Assembly: GCA_964020975.1 (NCBI GenBank)
Contig: OZ026612.1
Span: 51,388,108 to 51,452,107 of the forward strand
Source of the DNA: Hermodice carunculata
Lineage: Eukaryota > Annelida > Polychaeta > Eunicida > Amphinomidae
DNA: 64,000 nt
Direction: 5' to 3'
The notes under the pieces were generated by a model. It had not been told where the DNA came from. It searched no databases and was given only the letters and a program-made list of their open reading frames with translations. Shown piece by piece: positions 10,434-23,628 of the stretch; position 1 is the first letter of the stretch, and each line of letters opens with the position of its first letter. A program made the position numbers and the translations under genes.

Positions 10434-13400
10434 TTTTTCTTTCAGTTCTGGCAGCTGAAGCAACATTAAATTATGCAGCGTTTGGTCGCCACATGAATGG
10501 CATTAATTTATCATTACGTATGTGCGTGGAGGCATATATATTATTTCTCGCAACAATATTTTAATTCCTTTCAGGATCCATGAGCAATAACTGACGAGTA
10601 TGTCATTTTAATTTACATGAATTAGACAAATACATAAAATTTAAATGTTGAACAGCTTCAAACTTATAAATAGAAGTGCCATTCCAGTTTTATTTTGTTT
10701 GTTTGCGTCACATGCGCATGCAAGATGTAGTCATTGATAAATTGGTGTATTTAAATTTATTCTAATACATCTGCAGGACTAGCTTGGTGCTTTGGGTGTT
10801 TTTACAAGCTAAATTTGTATGTTAGATATCAACATACAAATTTCTTTCACACGCATAGAGATTTGCTTTCAAGCAAATCTTTGTATTCTTCTTTTTGGTC
10901 CGAGTCTTTAGCGTATAGCCAACCATCACTGTAGCCTTAATTCTATTCAGACGAAGACGAAGAACAAGAACGGAAATTTTTACTTTCACATATAGACCTT
11001 TTGCTGCAAACACACGTTATTCTGAGTTATCTGCATGACTATGATTTTGTGTCAATGTTTTGAAGCGTATTTTTACATTTTGTTTTCCTATTTTTCTGTG
11101 TCTTTGCTGCCTTTGTTTTATTTCAAGCCACATGAAAACGTGCGTTCTATGCTCATCGTCGTCAATAAATTACTGTCCCGTTGACGTACACACGTGTACA
11201 TGAGCGTTCCTGCGATGCCAACCCCTTCTTCTGTGAACTCATTAACGATAACATTTAAGCTTGCTTTGCAGGCAAGGTCTTTCTTTATACCGAAGCCTCA
11301 GAATGGAATGAAATAACTCAGTTTGTGAGTTTTTAAAAGTTATCTAATTAGTGAACTGCGGATTGATACCTTTTCGTACTCTATCGGAAAAAAATATACG
11401 TTTATTATCAAAATAAACGTAGAGGTTTACGGCGAATGATTCTTTACAATTTTTTGTGACGTCACCCTTCGGAAAACGCAGTATCAAAAGAACAGTAAAG
11501 CAAACAACTTTATTTAAGTTTAATTGAATATTTATGTGCACAGCACAAGACTACTATTTTTTATTATGTGCATGCTTTCATATGTGGGGAAGGACCCGAA
11601 GAACAAGTGATAAAATGCTGTGAGCCAGGCTGTTTGCGTTTAAAATGTCTGCAGGTGAAGGGATTTTAACCTTTAATCTGTTTACATCACACACACATAC
11701 ATAGGTATTTCATGTTTACATCATTTACTTTATGAATAGTTCACAGCAATCGTAAATACATATAATATATGTGTTTCAACATTCCAAAAATTCCAATGAA
11801 TCAATTTGAGAGCGACCATTAGATATTTTGAGGCATCAGATTAACAACACAGAATCTGCTCGGGCGTGTGCACGTTTTGTTCCAGGGCTAACAACACAAC
11901 CCCATTCTTCAGCAACGGCTGGGCTATAAGAAAGGAACTCACATTTTAACAATCAAACCAAGAGCAGAAAAGACTGGAAGTCGTTTGCGGACACCATGTT
12001 TGATTTCGGTATGTACGGATACTTTCGTTTCGCTCCATTGTACCGTCGCCTACAAAAATCCCGCCTTGCACACTCAACATCTATTGCAACACACTATGGG
12101 GCCAGTTGTGTATTGTAGCACACTAGTTGTGTATTCTAACAACATATGCATACAAATTCTACTTGTGAATAAACCTGTTGGAGTGCTGTCATCTTAATTG
12201 TGGTAGTCAAATGGCGGTCTGAACGTGCACACTTGCTGTGTCATTTAACACACAGGGGCCCGGGTGTTTATCACGATTTTCCCAAGTTTTGAACTGCAAG
12301 CTCTCTTATTGATTACACCCTCTTACCGAGGCATGGAACCAAAATACGCGTATACAGTATGGAACAGCGTGACTGAAAAAATGCACTTCCAGTACAATTA
12401 TACAAATGTTAATGGTGTAAATATGATGATGATAATGATGATGGTAACAATAACAATCCAGTAGAAAAACCACTCTTTTAGTATTAGCATATGTATTCAC
12501 AGACCATACATTATTCCAACAGCTTGAAGCCCTCAATTATCAGTCTGCCAACATTATTAATATATATTATAACTGCCTTTGATGGCGCAAGTTGCTAAAA
12601 GTTCAGCGTATTGATGTTTTATCGGCGAGATTGTGGTGTAATTCTCTTATGTAAGTCACGTAATGCAGAATATTGTTACAAACATGAAATGTATCTCTTA
12701 ACTTGTTATAGTTGCATAACGCACAGTACCTCACTTGGGTGGCCCTTGTAATTTTATAGCTAGAGCCAATTTGGCAAAAGAAGCATGACCTTCATTTGCC
12801 AAGTGCTGGTTATGTTAGCCAAAACCAGGAGCCACATTCTGCATTTTGAAATTGGACCCAATTAAGTCTAAATATTACAGTAAAATACAATGAATGTGTG
12901 CATCAAAGGTTGAAAAGAAAGTGGGCTTCGTCTACAAAATATTATCAGCCACCTTTTTTTTTAGACACTGGTTATTTGACTATTGGTTAGCGCTAGTCCA
13001 GCCTGCTGTCACCCAGGTATGGCGATGTTTCTCTGTAAGACGGTTGTTTGTCTCTTTGTAGATAGGACTTCTGTGACTAAATCTGCCTAAGCACATTAAA
13101 GACTGTGTATATTTACTCCTATGAAGACTTGAAGTCTATTCAATCGATAAAGATATCAGTGTGGGTTTAGAACTAACTGTGTTTCCCGGTCATCTTTTCC
13201 AAACTGTAACATACTGAAACAAAGTCACTTTTAACATATCCCCAGTTTCCCTGCATGTCATCTACTCTGTGGGGGTAGCATCACACTCATCTTTTTTGGA
13301 ACAAAATGACAAAATGCAATTCGAAATATTGAAAAATGTTCAAAATTGACGTCTGACGAAAATATCGAACAAGTAGCACAGAAAACAGTTCATGATTTAT

Positions 13401-13560
13401 AAGTTCCTCAGAAGTAGTACAGAAGACGGTAGATAGCTGATTAATTACTCAGTAGTGGCAGAGGAGATGGTTTCTGTTTGAGATCTGTCAGTAATACAAA
13501 AGACACTTCATTGTTTATTACCTACTTCGTAATAGTATAGAAGACCGTTCATAGTTTCTT
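10434..13560. other. intergenic; weak promoter-like spot near 11.92-12.01 kb
   Basis: No domain-bearing frame was found. At 11921-11931 there is a CTATAAGAAA box. About 70 bases later comes ATG in good context (GACACCATGT, 11996), followed after four codons by a donor-like GTATGT at 12009. This could be a tiny first coding exon, but no partner exon is recognisable in the window. Confidence 0.3.
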
Positions 13561-13561
13561 G

Positions 13562-13563
<2 letters not shown>

Positions 13564-13647
<84 letters not shown>

Positions 13648-13705
13648 CATCCATCCATCCATCCATCCATCCATCCATCCATCCATCCATCCATCCACCT
13701 ACCTA
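13564..13705. repeat. (CTAT)n then (CATC)n compound microsatellite
   Basis: About 21 CTAT units pass directly into about 14 CATC units. The two motifs differ by one base, so one array probably arose from the other by substitution and spread. Confidence 0.98.
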
Positions 13706-13833
13706 TCAAGGGGCTATTGGCTCCAAAGTTTTATCGTAGAAGGAAAAAGAGAATTCTCAAATCAGTCAGTTCTTGTTCTAAATTTAGGCAAGTCAGGGGC
13801 CTGTCTTGTTAATACCTTCTGTTAAAAGTTTGT

Positions 13834-14176
<343 letters not shown>

Positions 14177-14204
14177 ACCAGTTTTTTTTTCATGGCTTGT
14201 CATT

Positions 14205-14640
14205 GGTAAGTTATTTCCAATGGTACAAGATGAAATGAGAAATTGGATCAAGTGCATCCAAGGAAGGCTGCAACTTTATATATGTAGACATCTATCTCAA
14301 GTGGCAGTGCAGCGTGATGTGCCACTGGAGGTATTTCGTGCCATAAAGTCAATCAGTAAAATGTCTGCCAGTGGGCCTGAAAGTCGAACAAGATGTTATG
14401 AGACACTGAGGTTTACAAAGATTGAAAAATTCAAAACTTTGCTGCAGTATTGAGCACTGCTCCAGAGAAAGCATGACCAAGCGGATCACTGAGGAGAGAC
14501 AATGGGCATGCATCACATGCAATGACAAGGATCCCATCCTTGTCCGCTAAACCAAGAACAATGTACCTACCCGAGATATAGATATCAGTGGTACTATGAT
14601 ATGGTGCATATGTGCCACTGAATTAAACATACTGTCCGAG
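14205..14640 (+). pseudogene. possible unidentified coding remnant
   Basis: The plus frame reads through VQDEMRNWIKCIQGRL... to a stop near 14451. A second short stretch (WACITCNDKDPILV) follows in another frame. Codon choice looks more protein-like than the surroundings, and a CxxC pair is visible, but no family is recognised. It could be part of a degraded transposon or chance. Confidence 0.2.
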
Positions 14641-16210
14641 TGAAGAGAAGATATCTGAAATGATTATGTAATCAGTATATTTTCATTTCAAGTATTTTTG
14701 CACTCCCTGACCTATTTTTAAGGGGTAGAGAAAGTTTTCTAGGCTCAGGCATTGTTCTATGTTTCCAAAAAAATTCAAGAATTTTTAGGGTATTTTACAT
14801 GTTCAGGGACAAGTGTTCAATCTCTTGCATGTTCTTACCTAAAACAAAACCATTTATCCTGCACCAATATTTACGTATCCTGGCCAACATGACATGGGAA
14901 TGGATTGCCCTGAATATGTATTTGATTCCTTTTAAATTGCAGCTTTATTCATTATGGGATATTCAAATATTTGGAATGTAACAGAGCTGATTCATGTTCA
15001 TAATTTTAATTCGGGCATTTCTTTAAATACCATGATCACAATTAAACATTTGACAATTGTATAACTTTATTTGTACTCCATCTCCTTGTTCCCAAATACC
15101 TTAAAGTCCATAGGTACTGATACTGAACATTTACATGATTTGGAATTGCAATTGCGATTGTGGATTTTGTTGCAGATATTCAAAGGAACGATGTTCTGTA
15201 TACCTACGGATGGTAGGCCTACACAATAACCAGTGAAACAAGTATCCCATCTTGATAACAAAAGAATAACCCAGATCATTGAGCCTAAGAAACTGACTAA
15301 TATGCATGAAGCACAATTTCTTTTGTCATGCCATCGCTATAAAAAAAAAGTATTTTCCTTACTTAAGAGGCTGCCAGAAAACACAATCACTCAATTGGGT
15401 ATTATATTTCCTTCCGTAAAAATATATCTGTTGGTCTTGATATTCGTGTCCAAGTTCTTTTATCCATGTGCCTACAGAGGAAGTACTTTTGTAAGATTTT
15501 GGATCCATTATAGATGAGAATACATTGAGAATAAACAAGATAATAGCATAAGATTGTCTTGGTATAAAACCGTTGTGGGTTCTGACGTCAGAGGAGGGCG
15601 AGAAGTATGCACACGATGTTGTTCTATTTTATGTGATGAATGAATAGTCTTACGTTTAATACACTCGATAATATTATAAGATAGTGCCAATGCCGGAATC
15701 TAAATTAAAAAGGGTAGCACACAAATTGCAATAACCATTAAATAAGTGTGTAAAACTGATCTATTCTTTTTATGTAGATCTTCATTGAAAATAAACATAT
15801 CTGAACAAGTTATTGTAAAAGTTGTCAAAGTTGGTGTCAAACATTGTGTGTAGCTTGTTGACCTGTTTTGTGTTTCACAGATAGAAAATTGCTGGTAGGT
15901 ATATATGTAAGTCTATAGCCTAGTTTTGACATCACAATAGGCCTAAATTATCAAAACTGGGCGGTCATTAGCTACATCATACATACGCAATTTACTTTGT
16001 GCCTAGGCCTACCAACTGTGCCCCTTCATCATTTTATCAACTACAGATGAATTTAGATTTACAGTCGATGTCTTCAGGGAAAATAATGAAACACTAAACC
16101 AATTTTGATGGACCTGTTATCAATGCAGCCACTGCAGGGTCATGAAAAACAACTACTAGTACTATGGATCACCATTTTTTACTGAAAGGCATTTGTGTTT
16201 AAGTTTTGTT
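14641..16210. other. no feature recognised
   Basis: AT-rich sequence with no domain-bearing frame, RNA gene or clear repeat. Confidence 0.4.
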
Positions 16211-17287
16211 AGCTCAGCTGACTTGTCAGTCAGCTGAGCTTATAGGATGGTCCAACGTCCGTCGTCCCTCCGTTCACAATTCACATTTTTTATTTCTTCA
16301 CCAAAACAGTCGGCCAGATTCACTTCAAACTTGGTGGGGATGTACCTTCGGTGGGTCTCTACCAGGTTTGTTCAAATGGTTACGCTGTGATTTTGGATTT
16401 TTTAAATGATTTTTTTTTTGTTCTTTTCTGGGTCAAATCTTAAAAAAATATTCTCCTAAACCGCTCACCCAATTGCTTTCATATGACACAGAAACACTCC
16501 TACTACTCCTAGTTCTTAATTTGTTCACCAGGTGGCCCTGCATTTTTTCTCTAATTTTCTGTGATGTTTTGTGTGTTTTTGCCATTTTGGACTTCTTCTG
16601 CAGACCCTTCACTCAGATTACTCTGTTTCACCCTTGCAGAAAGTCAAACAAAGTTGTTCACTAGGTGGCACTGCTGTGGATTCCTGATTTTTAACGATTT
16701 TTTTTTCTATTCGGATACTTCTCGGTAAATGCACCTATCATATTGATTACTATGCAAGTCATTGGGTATTTTAATGCTAATTCACATTTTCGACTTCTCT
16801 CCGAAATCGCCCATCAGATTGACTTCAACATTGTTCGAAATGTACCTCGGTTGGGTCTCTACCAAATTGGTTCAGATGGTCATGCTCCATTGATTTTTAG
16901 ATTTTCTATGATTTAATTTTGAAAATCTTTAAAACAGTTTTAATAGAAAAGTTTAACATGGGAATTTCTTGTAATGGTTATAACTTAAATAACTTTGGCC
17001 AGATATCTCTCAAACTTTGTGGGGATGTACCTTTGATAAGTGTACACTTATTTTGTGCAAGTGGTCATGCTCCCGTGATTTTTTTTTTTTTTGTTTTTTT
17101 TTTTGTGATTTTTTTTTTTTTTTTTTTTTTGTGATTGACCTTGATGGTGCACATGACAATGTTTTTCCATAGAGGTCAGAATTACTTAGTACATGGGTGA
17201 CTTTGATCCTATTCCAAGTTCACAGAACCCAAGAGTGTGAAGAATCTCCAGGTCAGCTGAGCATGGGCTGTTCACACAGCCCTCTTG
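16211..17287 (+). mobile_element. second HINE-like family (CAGCTGA-type ends)
   Basis: The left end is a perfect 12-bp hairpin (AGCTCAGCTGAC at 16211-16222 with its complement at 16229-16240). The right end carries the inverted partner GTCAGCTGAGC at 17252-17262, then a GGGCTGT-TCAC-ACAGCCC hairpin (17265-17282). The end follows about five bases later. Inside are about five diverged units built around 'gattgacttcaaac...ggggatgtacc...tctaccaaattggttcaaatggtcatgct'. The plan matches the CTTT-bearing HINEs but the sequence does not. No protein is encoded. Confidence 0.6.
17080..17133. repeat. poly-T rich stretch
   Basis: Three T runs separated by GTTTT and GTGA, inside the element above. Confidence 0.9.
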
Positions 17288-17496
17288 GTATTGTATAATA
17301 AGCTCCAAATACAGACTAATCTAAACTTTGGCTTATAATCATGTGTCTTTATACTTAAATGTATCCAATAGTATGACAAGTTCCTGGTCAAGCTAAATAG
17401 TAGGGCTTAAGCCACATAAGCCCATATTTCAGCATCAGTCGAAATTGCCAAATTAACAAAATGGTTACGATGTACAGAATTATAGTAGGCCTGCCC

Positions 17497-17550
<54 letters not shown>

Positions 17551-17563
17551 TTGATGATGGTGG

Positions 17564-17635
<72 letters not shown>
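17497..17635. repeat. (ATG)n/(ATC)n inverted trinucleotide array
   Basis: About 34 mostly pure ATG units run into the complementary ATC units at a GATC junction (17601-17604). The right part is the reverse complement of the left, so the tract can fold on itself. A TTG and a GGTGG interruption lie near 17550-17562. Confidence 0.97.
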
Positions 17636-18079
17636 ACTTAAGGTCTCTTAAATAAATCAAATAACGACAAATTGAGGGCGCAAGCATAGAGACGATAATT
17701 TTGTCTGAATGCTCAGAGGCGGTGCTACCTGTCAGAAGAGTAGATCAGCATCGATTATTGTTATACTCGGGCAGACTAAAAAGTAAGAGAAGCTTTGATA
17801 ATCTATTTACGTAGTTGAAAAAGTATAGGAAAGGGATATGTTGAGCAAGATAAAGGACCAAAAAGTACGACAAAACTCTACAAATCAGCCCACTGTTTGA
17901 AAATTAGCAGAGCTTGGGATATTCACAATTTACAATTTTGAAGAAAGCAAGGGTAGAGGTAGCTCGCCTTGCCAGCTGAGCATGCACAGAGCTTTTCAAA
18001 TTTAGTCTGGGACCCTGGGCCACCAGTCAAAATTTACGGAATCAGTAAATGATGGGAGATCAGCTCTCAGTGCTTCTAC

Positions 18080-18081
<2 letters not shown>

Positions 18082-18167
<86 letters not shown>
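18082..18167. repeat. (TA)n microsatellite
   Basis: Pure AT run of about 86 bases. Confidence 0.98.
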
Positions 18168-18172
<5 letters not shown>

Positions 18173-18412
18173 AAACAAAAAACGTGATCCTATTTTGGGA
18201 ATTGTGTTCATGGAGTACGACTCCTTCTATTTGTACCAATGCTCACGCATCATTTCTTTTCCCTTCCGCTTTCATATTTGTGGTCCTGTGCGTGACCTAT
18301 CTGTGAATTGGTGTTTACAATATCTATGTAGTCTTGTCTTCCTTGTACAAGAGGCCCTCATATAGGCTGGTGAACCTGTCGGCCAATTGTGTTAATAAAA
18401 TATGTTTAAACC

Positions 18413-18414
<2 letters not shown>

Positions 18415-18444
<30 letters not shown>
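18415..18444. repeat. (TA)n microsatellite with a shared 3'-end module before it
   Basis: The TA run is preceded by 'ccaattgtgt' and 'aaaatatgtttaaacca' (18385-18412). A similar pair of phrases occurs at 47340-47382, so this may be the 3' end of an interspersed element. Confidence 0.6.
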
Positions 18445-18450
<6 letters not shown>

Positions 18451-19180
18451 TACCTAACATAGCGAAGCCCTAGCGGCAGATATATGACCTATAACTTTGG
18501 GGCTTTGTTCACTTTTGAGGTTTACCCGTATCATATTAAACCATAAATGCTGGCTTGCTCGTTATTGTTTTCGGCAGCGGCAGAAAGAATTATCGTGGGC
18601 CAATCTGTGGGCCGCGCAATGTTTCTATGTAACTTCGAATACCTTTATCCATAAAAGTACACAAAATGCAACACTTTGCGTCCCATGCAATCCAATACCG
18701 TGCAACATTCACCGAATGACACAAGGCGTAACCTATTTAACAAACTATTGTGCCCTAATAAACAGGATTTGTGCAGACATGCACGTGAAACTGCTATTAT
18801 TTTCATGAATGAGTGGCGTCCTTCAGCAGCGTCTCTGTAGCCTGGTTCCTTCGTCACCAAAACGCTCACCACGCGGCGCTTCGATCGCTCCCGGGGTAAA
18901 GGCACGTGCGTCGTATCGAAGCTGGGGACCCTACAGCCAGCTGCCTCTGATGGGAAATCATCAAAATTCCGAAAGATCCCAAAACTGATTGAAAGAATAG
19001 AAAGCAACAGGCAACACACTGTCAAGCACGTTTGCAGATAAGCAGTAAAATGCTAGCAGAGTAGGCTTATGTCGGATATTCTGCGAACTTTCATAATGGT
19101 CCCATTTATTCTAGCTTAACCTTCACGAAAAACTCCTTTTTAGGGAATACTTGTTCAATTTGCAAAGAATGGTGCGTGTA

Positions 19181-19279
19181 AGATGACAAGCACCATCTCT
19201 AGGGAGAATCAAAAGATGACAAGCACCATCTCTAGGGAGAATCAAAAGATGAAAAGCGCCATCTCTCGGGATAATCAAA
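19181..19279. repeat. 33-bp tandem repeat, three units
   Basis: Units start at 19181, 19214 and 19247. The first two are identical and the third has a few changes. Because 33 is a multiple of three, an antisense frame stays open as an 11-residue repeat; I do not call a protein. Confidence 0.9.
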
Positions 19280-19659
19280 GTGGAAACCTTAAATCTTCCC
19301 ACAAACCTGGTGCACAAAATTTATTTGGGGGGGGGGGGGGGGAGGGTGGTGTCTTAAGATGAGGCAGAGGTCTCATGTACGCATGTCTTGTCGTAGATAT
19401 ACATTTGATGTACATTTTAGGGGCAGATCGTCAACTCCCGTGGCAAAGCTGTTGTGTACACCAGCAACCCCCAGGAGGCATTGATCACCACCACTCAAAA
19501 CAAAATGATAAACCAGCATAATAATCATATTATAATCTCTATGTGTGTTTAAGTTTCAGCCAATTCATTTGTAACATGGCGTAACCTTAATCAATAACTA
19601 TGTTTGTCGGACTTCTTACATTCACGTGTACATATAAATGGTGTGTCCCAGGGCGTAAC

Positions 19660-19717
19660 GGGGGTGCAGAAGACTTAGAACCATATATGGGGGTGCAAAA
19701 GACTTAGAACCATATGT
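19660..19717. repeat. 29-bp direct duplication
   Basis: Two adjacent copies of a unit starting GGGGTGCA and containing GACTTAGAACCATAT. Confidence 0.85.
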
Positions 19718-20349
19718 AGACTTCAACTCCATTTTTTTTTCTATTTTAGAAGGAAGGTGACGCTGAATGCTTACTCCTTTCCGAATCGCATGTTTCGTTA
19801 CTTCTCTAGACCAAACATATCATCTCTTCCACTCTGACATAGTTTTTGGGTTATTAACTCCTTAAATTATAATTTTTCGCTTATTGTGACTTTACAGAAG
19901 ACTTAACAAAGACGCCATGTGTTTGACTTAAACTTAAGAGATTGGATGAGACTGATGCAAACCGTCCGTGGTAAACTTTCCGTGAAAAACTGTGTCAAAC
20001 ATTCCTGTTTAAATTGTGACCGACCTCCCCGTCCAACATTGAGATTACATATTACTTTACTGAGATATGAGATGGAAAAGGAGAGGGATTTTTATACGAG
20101 CCCGTTCCCAAAGCTGGTAAGCTAAAGGTTCCGACCAAACATTTTGGTTTGTTGCAGAATGATTTCAAGCGAAGTCACTTGAGGGGCTTGTTACGACTGC
20201 ATACCCTCAACTAGCACTTTGGGGACGTTACATCAGTGAAAAAATACATTTACCAAAATCACAAAAATATTGTCCCAGGAAAGATGCAAAAATTGGTGTG
20301 GTTCTCGGTCATTTTTTATGGCTACCATTAACTGCAGACATTCATAGAT

Positions 20350-20620
20350 TGTCTTCGGAGACTTTTAATTCTCTGTACAGGGTCTTTAATTGTATGCTGA
20401 GATTTCATTATTCTTAACAGGGAGTTTATATAGACAAAACTCTTTGCATAAAATACTTATTATGTGCTGAGAGTTTGAAAATCTGTGCTGTGAGACTAGT
20501 TTTGTCAGAAACTCTCTGCGGTGAATTTAAAAATGCGCAAAATATAAAATTGCCTGCAAGCTATTTCACATACAAACTCATTGAAGAGAATTAAAACTCC
20601 CTGCAGTCTAATTCGTAATG
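20350..20620. repeat. degenerate short inverted/direct repeat cluster (copy 1)
   Basis: Phrases such as AACTCTCTGC, TCTGTGCTG, 'gtttataa' and 'gaattaaaactccctgcag' recur in both orientations every 25-35 bases. The same vocabulary recurs at 22265-22520. Confidence 0.4.
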
Positions 20621-21939
20621 ATCCATATTCATTACTGGTACGTCCCTTTGTTGTCTCGCACTTGAATGCCACCTTTCGTGAATGTCAGAGGGAGGTGGGG
20701 GGGGGGGGGGGAGGAGAAGGTCTGTGCTATTTGGAGAGCAACAGGAAACAACCGAAAGCGACAGAAAGCAAATTTCAAATTACGAAATAGAAAAAAAGTG
20801 ATAATAATCATTGTAAGATCACAATGTCACAGTCTTAGAATTTTTTACAAGTTTACATACATTTATAATGTGTTCGGCATATTATTTTTTAAATTTTCGT
20901 TTTGGGGTGTGTTGGCATTGCGTTATTCAAGATTTAATTTCAGAAAGCAACAGAAGATTGCTTTTTCCTTTTGATGATACTGTCTCATTATGATGCAAAT
21001 ATCAATAAGATCAATTTTGTTTTCAGTCTTTTATTAATGTTATAAGTTGACTTTTGTGATGGAAATCTGTCACCTTAGTTTGGGACATGTGCGGCGCCCA
21101 TGCTGTGCAATCGCGCCAGACCGCGGCCCATTTAAGTTTAAACGTATTATATGTTTTTCAACAACGTACAAATACAATATTTTATCCTGTAATTAACAAT
21201 TGGGAAGAGGGCTTAGTCCTACATAAATCACTCTCGTGATAGAATAGACAACAATTAAACAGGACACCAACAGACACACAATCGCTGCACAGTAAGGCAG
21301 GCCCATCAACTTGCCGCGATACAAGAGTGAGAAGACATCGCAATTGCACAGGGACAGATGGGGGGGGGGGGGGTGCTCGATGCGGTCAAAGTAATTAATA
21401 ATTAATGGATCACTTTAAATCCCTTAATGGCGACTGTCATTAATAGACTCATCTCTGACACCTCAAGGATTCGTTATGTTTCTGCTGGGTCCTTTGATTT
21501 CAATATTTAGGGAAGTTTTGTGATATAATACAAAGTTGCGGCCGTTCAGAACTGACTCAGTTTTTAATAAGAGTAGGATACGGAAAGAGCGAGCCCATAG
21601 GCACGAACCATCTTCCATGACACAGACGAAATTAAATTGATTGAACAGATCTGGACTGCCTGTCCACCAAATGCTAAGTCTGCAATAAACCTATAGTGAA
21701 ATGTATGCAACAGATAGCAACAATGTTTGAAATATAGCTTGCTTTGGGTACTTTCTGTAACTTTGTGTTCTTTTCCATCATTCTGTTGCTTTCTGTAGTT
21801 AGACGCACCAATATGTGGAATGAAGTTCCGGTCAATTAAATGATAACTTTAAAAGTACCAGTAGGAGAAAGCAGGGTGGCCTTCCATGCAGATGTGGTCC
21901 AAAAATAGAGCCCTATCAATTCAAAACTGAATCTTGCAA

Positions 21940-21942
<3 letters not shown>

Positions 21943-21979
<37 letters not shown>

Positions 21980-22012
21980 GTGTGGGTGTGGATGTGGATG
22001 TGTATATGTTGG
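21943..22012. repeat. (CA)n followed by GTGTGG-rich tract
   Basis: A CA run at about 21943-21976 followed directly by GGGTGTGG repeats; the two are partly complementary. Confidence 0.9.
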
Positions 22013-22264
22013 TGGTATGCATATATACACGTGTTACACGCCACGTCTCCATTTCAAGATAACTGCATCAAACCTACCATGCACCGGGAAAAAGCGTCTT
22101 GGTCGAGGGCGGGGGGGGGGGGAGGGGAGAGTTGAGGCCATACGACTGAGCGTCAAAGAGCAATATTTCAACCACAGACCAACGATGCTTCCGTGGGTCG
22201 TCCTGGGTGGTGGTGGGGGAGGGAGGGAGGGAGGGGGGTCGACTCAGAAATTGAAAGTTGAAGC

Positions 22265-22520
22265 AGGTCGTAATAAACAGTCTGCGGAAAGTTTTTAATT
22301 ATCTGCATAAAGGTTACACCCGAAACTCTCGGCAGAGAGTTTCTAATTTTCTGCATGGAGATTGTGCACAATTATGTACATAGAGTTTTCAATTTTGTGC
22401 AGGGGGTTTCGTGCATGAACTGCACGCAGGAAATTATTCTCTGGGGAGACTTAAAAACTCTATGCACAAAATTAAAAAGTTTCTAGAGAGTTGAGTGCCT
22501 AAAGTGCAGAGAAGTAAAAT
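22265..22520. repeat. degenerate short inverted/direct repeat cluster (copy 2)
   Basis: At least six approximate units resembling GAGTTTTTAATTTTCTGCA and its complement lie here in mixed orientation. The vocabulary is shared with 20350-20620. Confidence 0.45.
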
Positions 22521-22720
22521 TTCCCTACCAGGTGTGGCGTGTCATATATTTATGAGTATACTTTTTATGTAACACTTTGGAAGAGGGCAATTAATAAACA
22601 GCTGGAATTCGATGGTGTGCCTTGTTAATAATTGTTTGTTGTTTATCAACATTCTTGATCCGGTCTAATTCTAAACCAGAAGGGGTTAAATCTGAGATGA
22701 AATACTAATTTGAGCATTAA

Positions 22721-22996
22721 CAGGGTACCCGGGTACCCGTCTGAAACCTTCCCAGAATTTGGGGATTTTGTACCAGGGTACCCGAAAAATTTCATACTCC
22801 GCACAGCAGTCTTTCGATATTTCACAGAGCTCTGATTGCTACTAGTTTAGTTTTTCACACCATTTTGTAGTAGGTCTTCAAACAATTATCCCTCTAAAAA
22901 AAACCAAGTCAGGTCATTGACAATTTACAAATATAAAGTCGGGTACCAGTTCGGGTACCCGGTAAGCGCTTGTGCCCGAGGAGGGTACCCGGGTAC
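22721..22996. repeat. cluster of GGGTACCC palindromes
   Basis: Six GGTACC palindromes lie in 276 bases, grouped at both ends (22721-22739 and 22981-22996) and inside (near 22775, 22942, 22955). The ends are near mirror copies, suggesting a small foldback element. Confidence 0.6.
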
Positions 22997-23525
22997 AAAA
23001 TTGGCACTCTTTAAGCAAATTGGTTGTGGTTAAAAGCGTTAAAAGCTTTTTTTCTCACAGAACACTACTGTGACGACCATCGACCGTGTGCATGTATCCC
23101 ATGATTAATGTTGCCATTGGAAAGGGAGGGGGGAGTGGACTTCACAAAGCCGGGAATAGAGGACCTGGGGAAAGTGAAAGTGAAGTCTCTCTGAATGCTA
23201 TATAAGGTAACCAGCTCTGAATGTTTCCGTGTAATTATGAAGAATCATCAATTGACAGCAATATTAGTGAATCTGAATAAGATATAGTCACACCTTGTAG
23301 TATCGAAGTTGTGTCTTCCTTTGGAAAGGCTTTGCCTGTTTGGCACACCGATTTGCCTGCCTTTCTTGAAAGAAAAGAGTTAGTTCAACGCTTTTCCTTT
23401 GTGCAATATGAATGTATCTGGTCATGAAATTGTAGTTAAAGATCAAATACCATTTGTCCTTGGCATGCTCATATCGGCGCCAAAACAAAACTCATAGTCA
23501 GCTGGAATTTACTTGATAAGTACGC

Positions 23526-23628
23526 ATATATATTTTATGTTTGGAACGAGCGGGAATCGAACCTGCAACCTTTGGCACCAGTCGCCTAGCTGAAATGGGA
23601 AACGCACATATCCACTCGACCAAATCCA
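23526..23628 (-). other. tRNA-derived SINE-like sequence, copy 1
   Basis: On the minus strand an A-box-like TTTGGTCGAGTGG is followed at tRNA spacing by a B-box GGTTCGATTCCC, and then 'aacataaaatatatat'. The sequence matches 63493-63595 with only a few differences, including the AT-rich tail after the tRNA-like part. The acceptor stem does not close, so a SINE or tRNA retro-copy is likelier than a functional tRNA. Confidence 0.65.

Noticed and set aside
18497-19025. Overlapping frames of 103 and 126 codons on opposite strands
   Set aside because: No recognisable motif in either; one likely shadows the other.
23526-23628. Functional tRNA gene
   Set aside because: A and B boxes are present but the acceptor stem does not close, and a second copy shares the non-tRNA tail.
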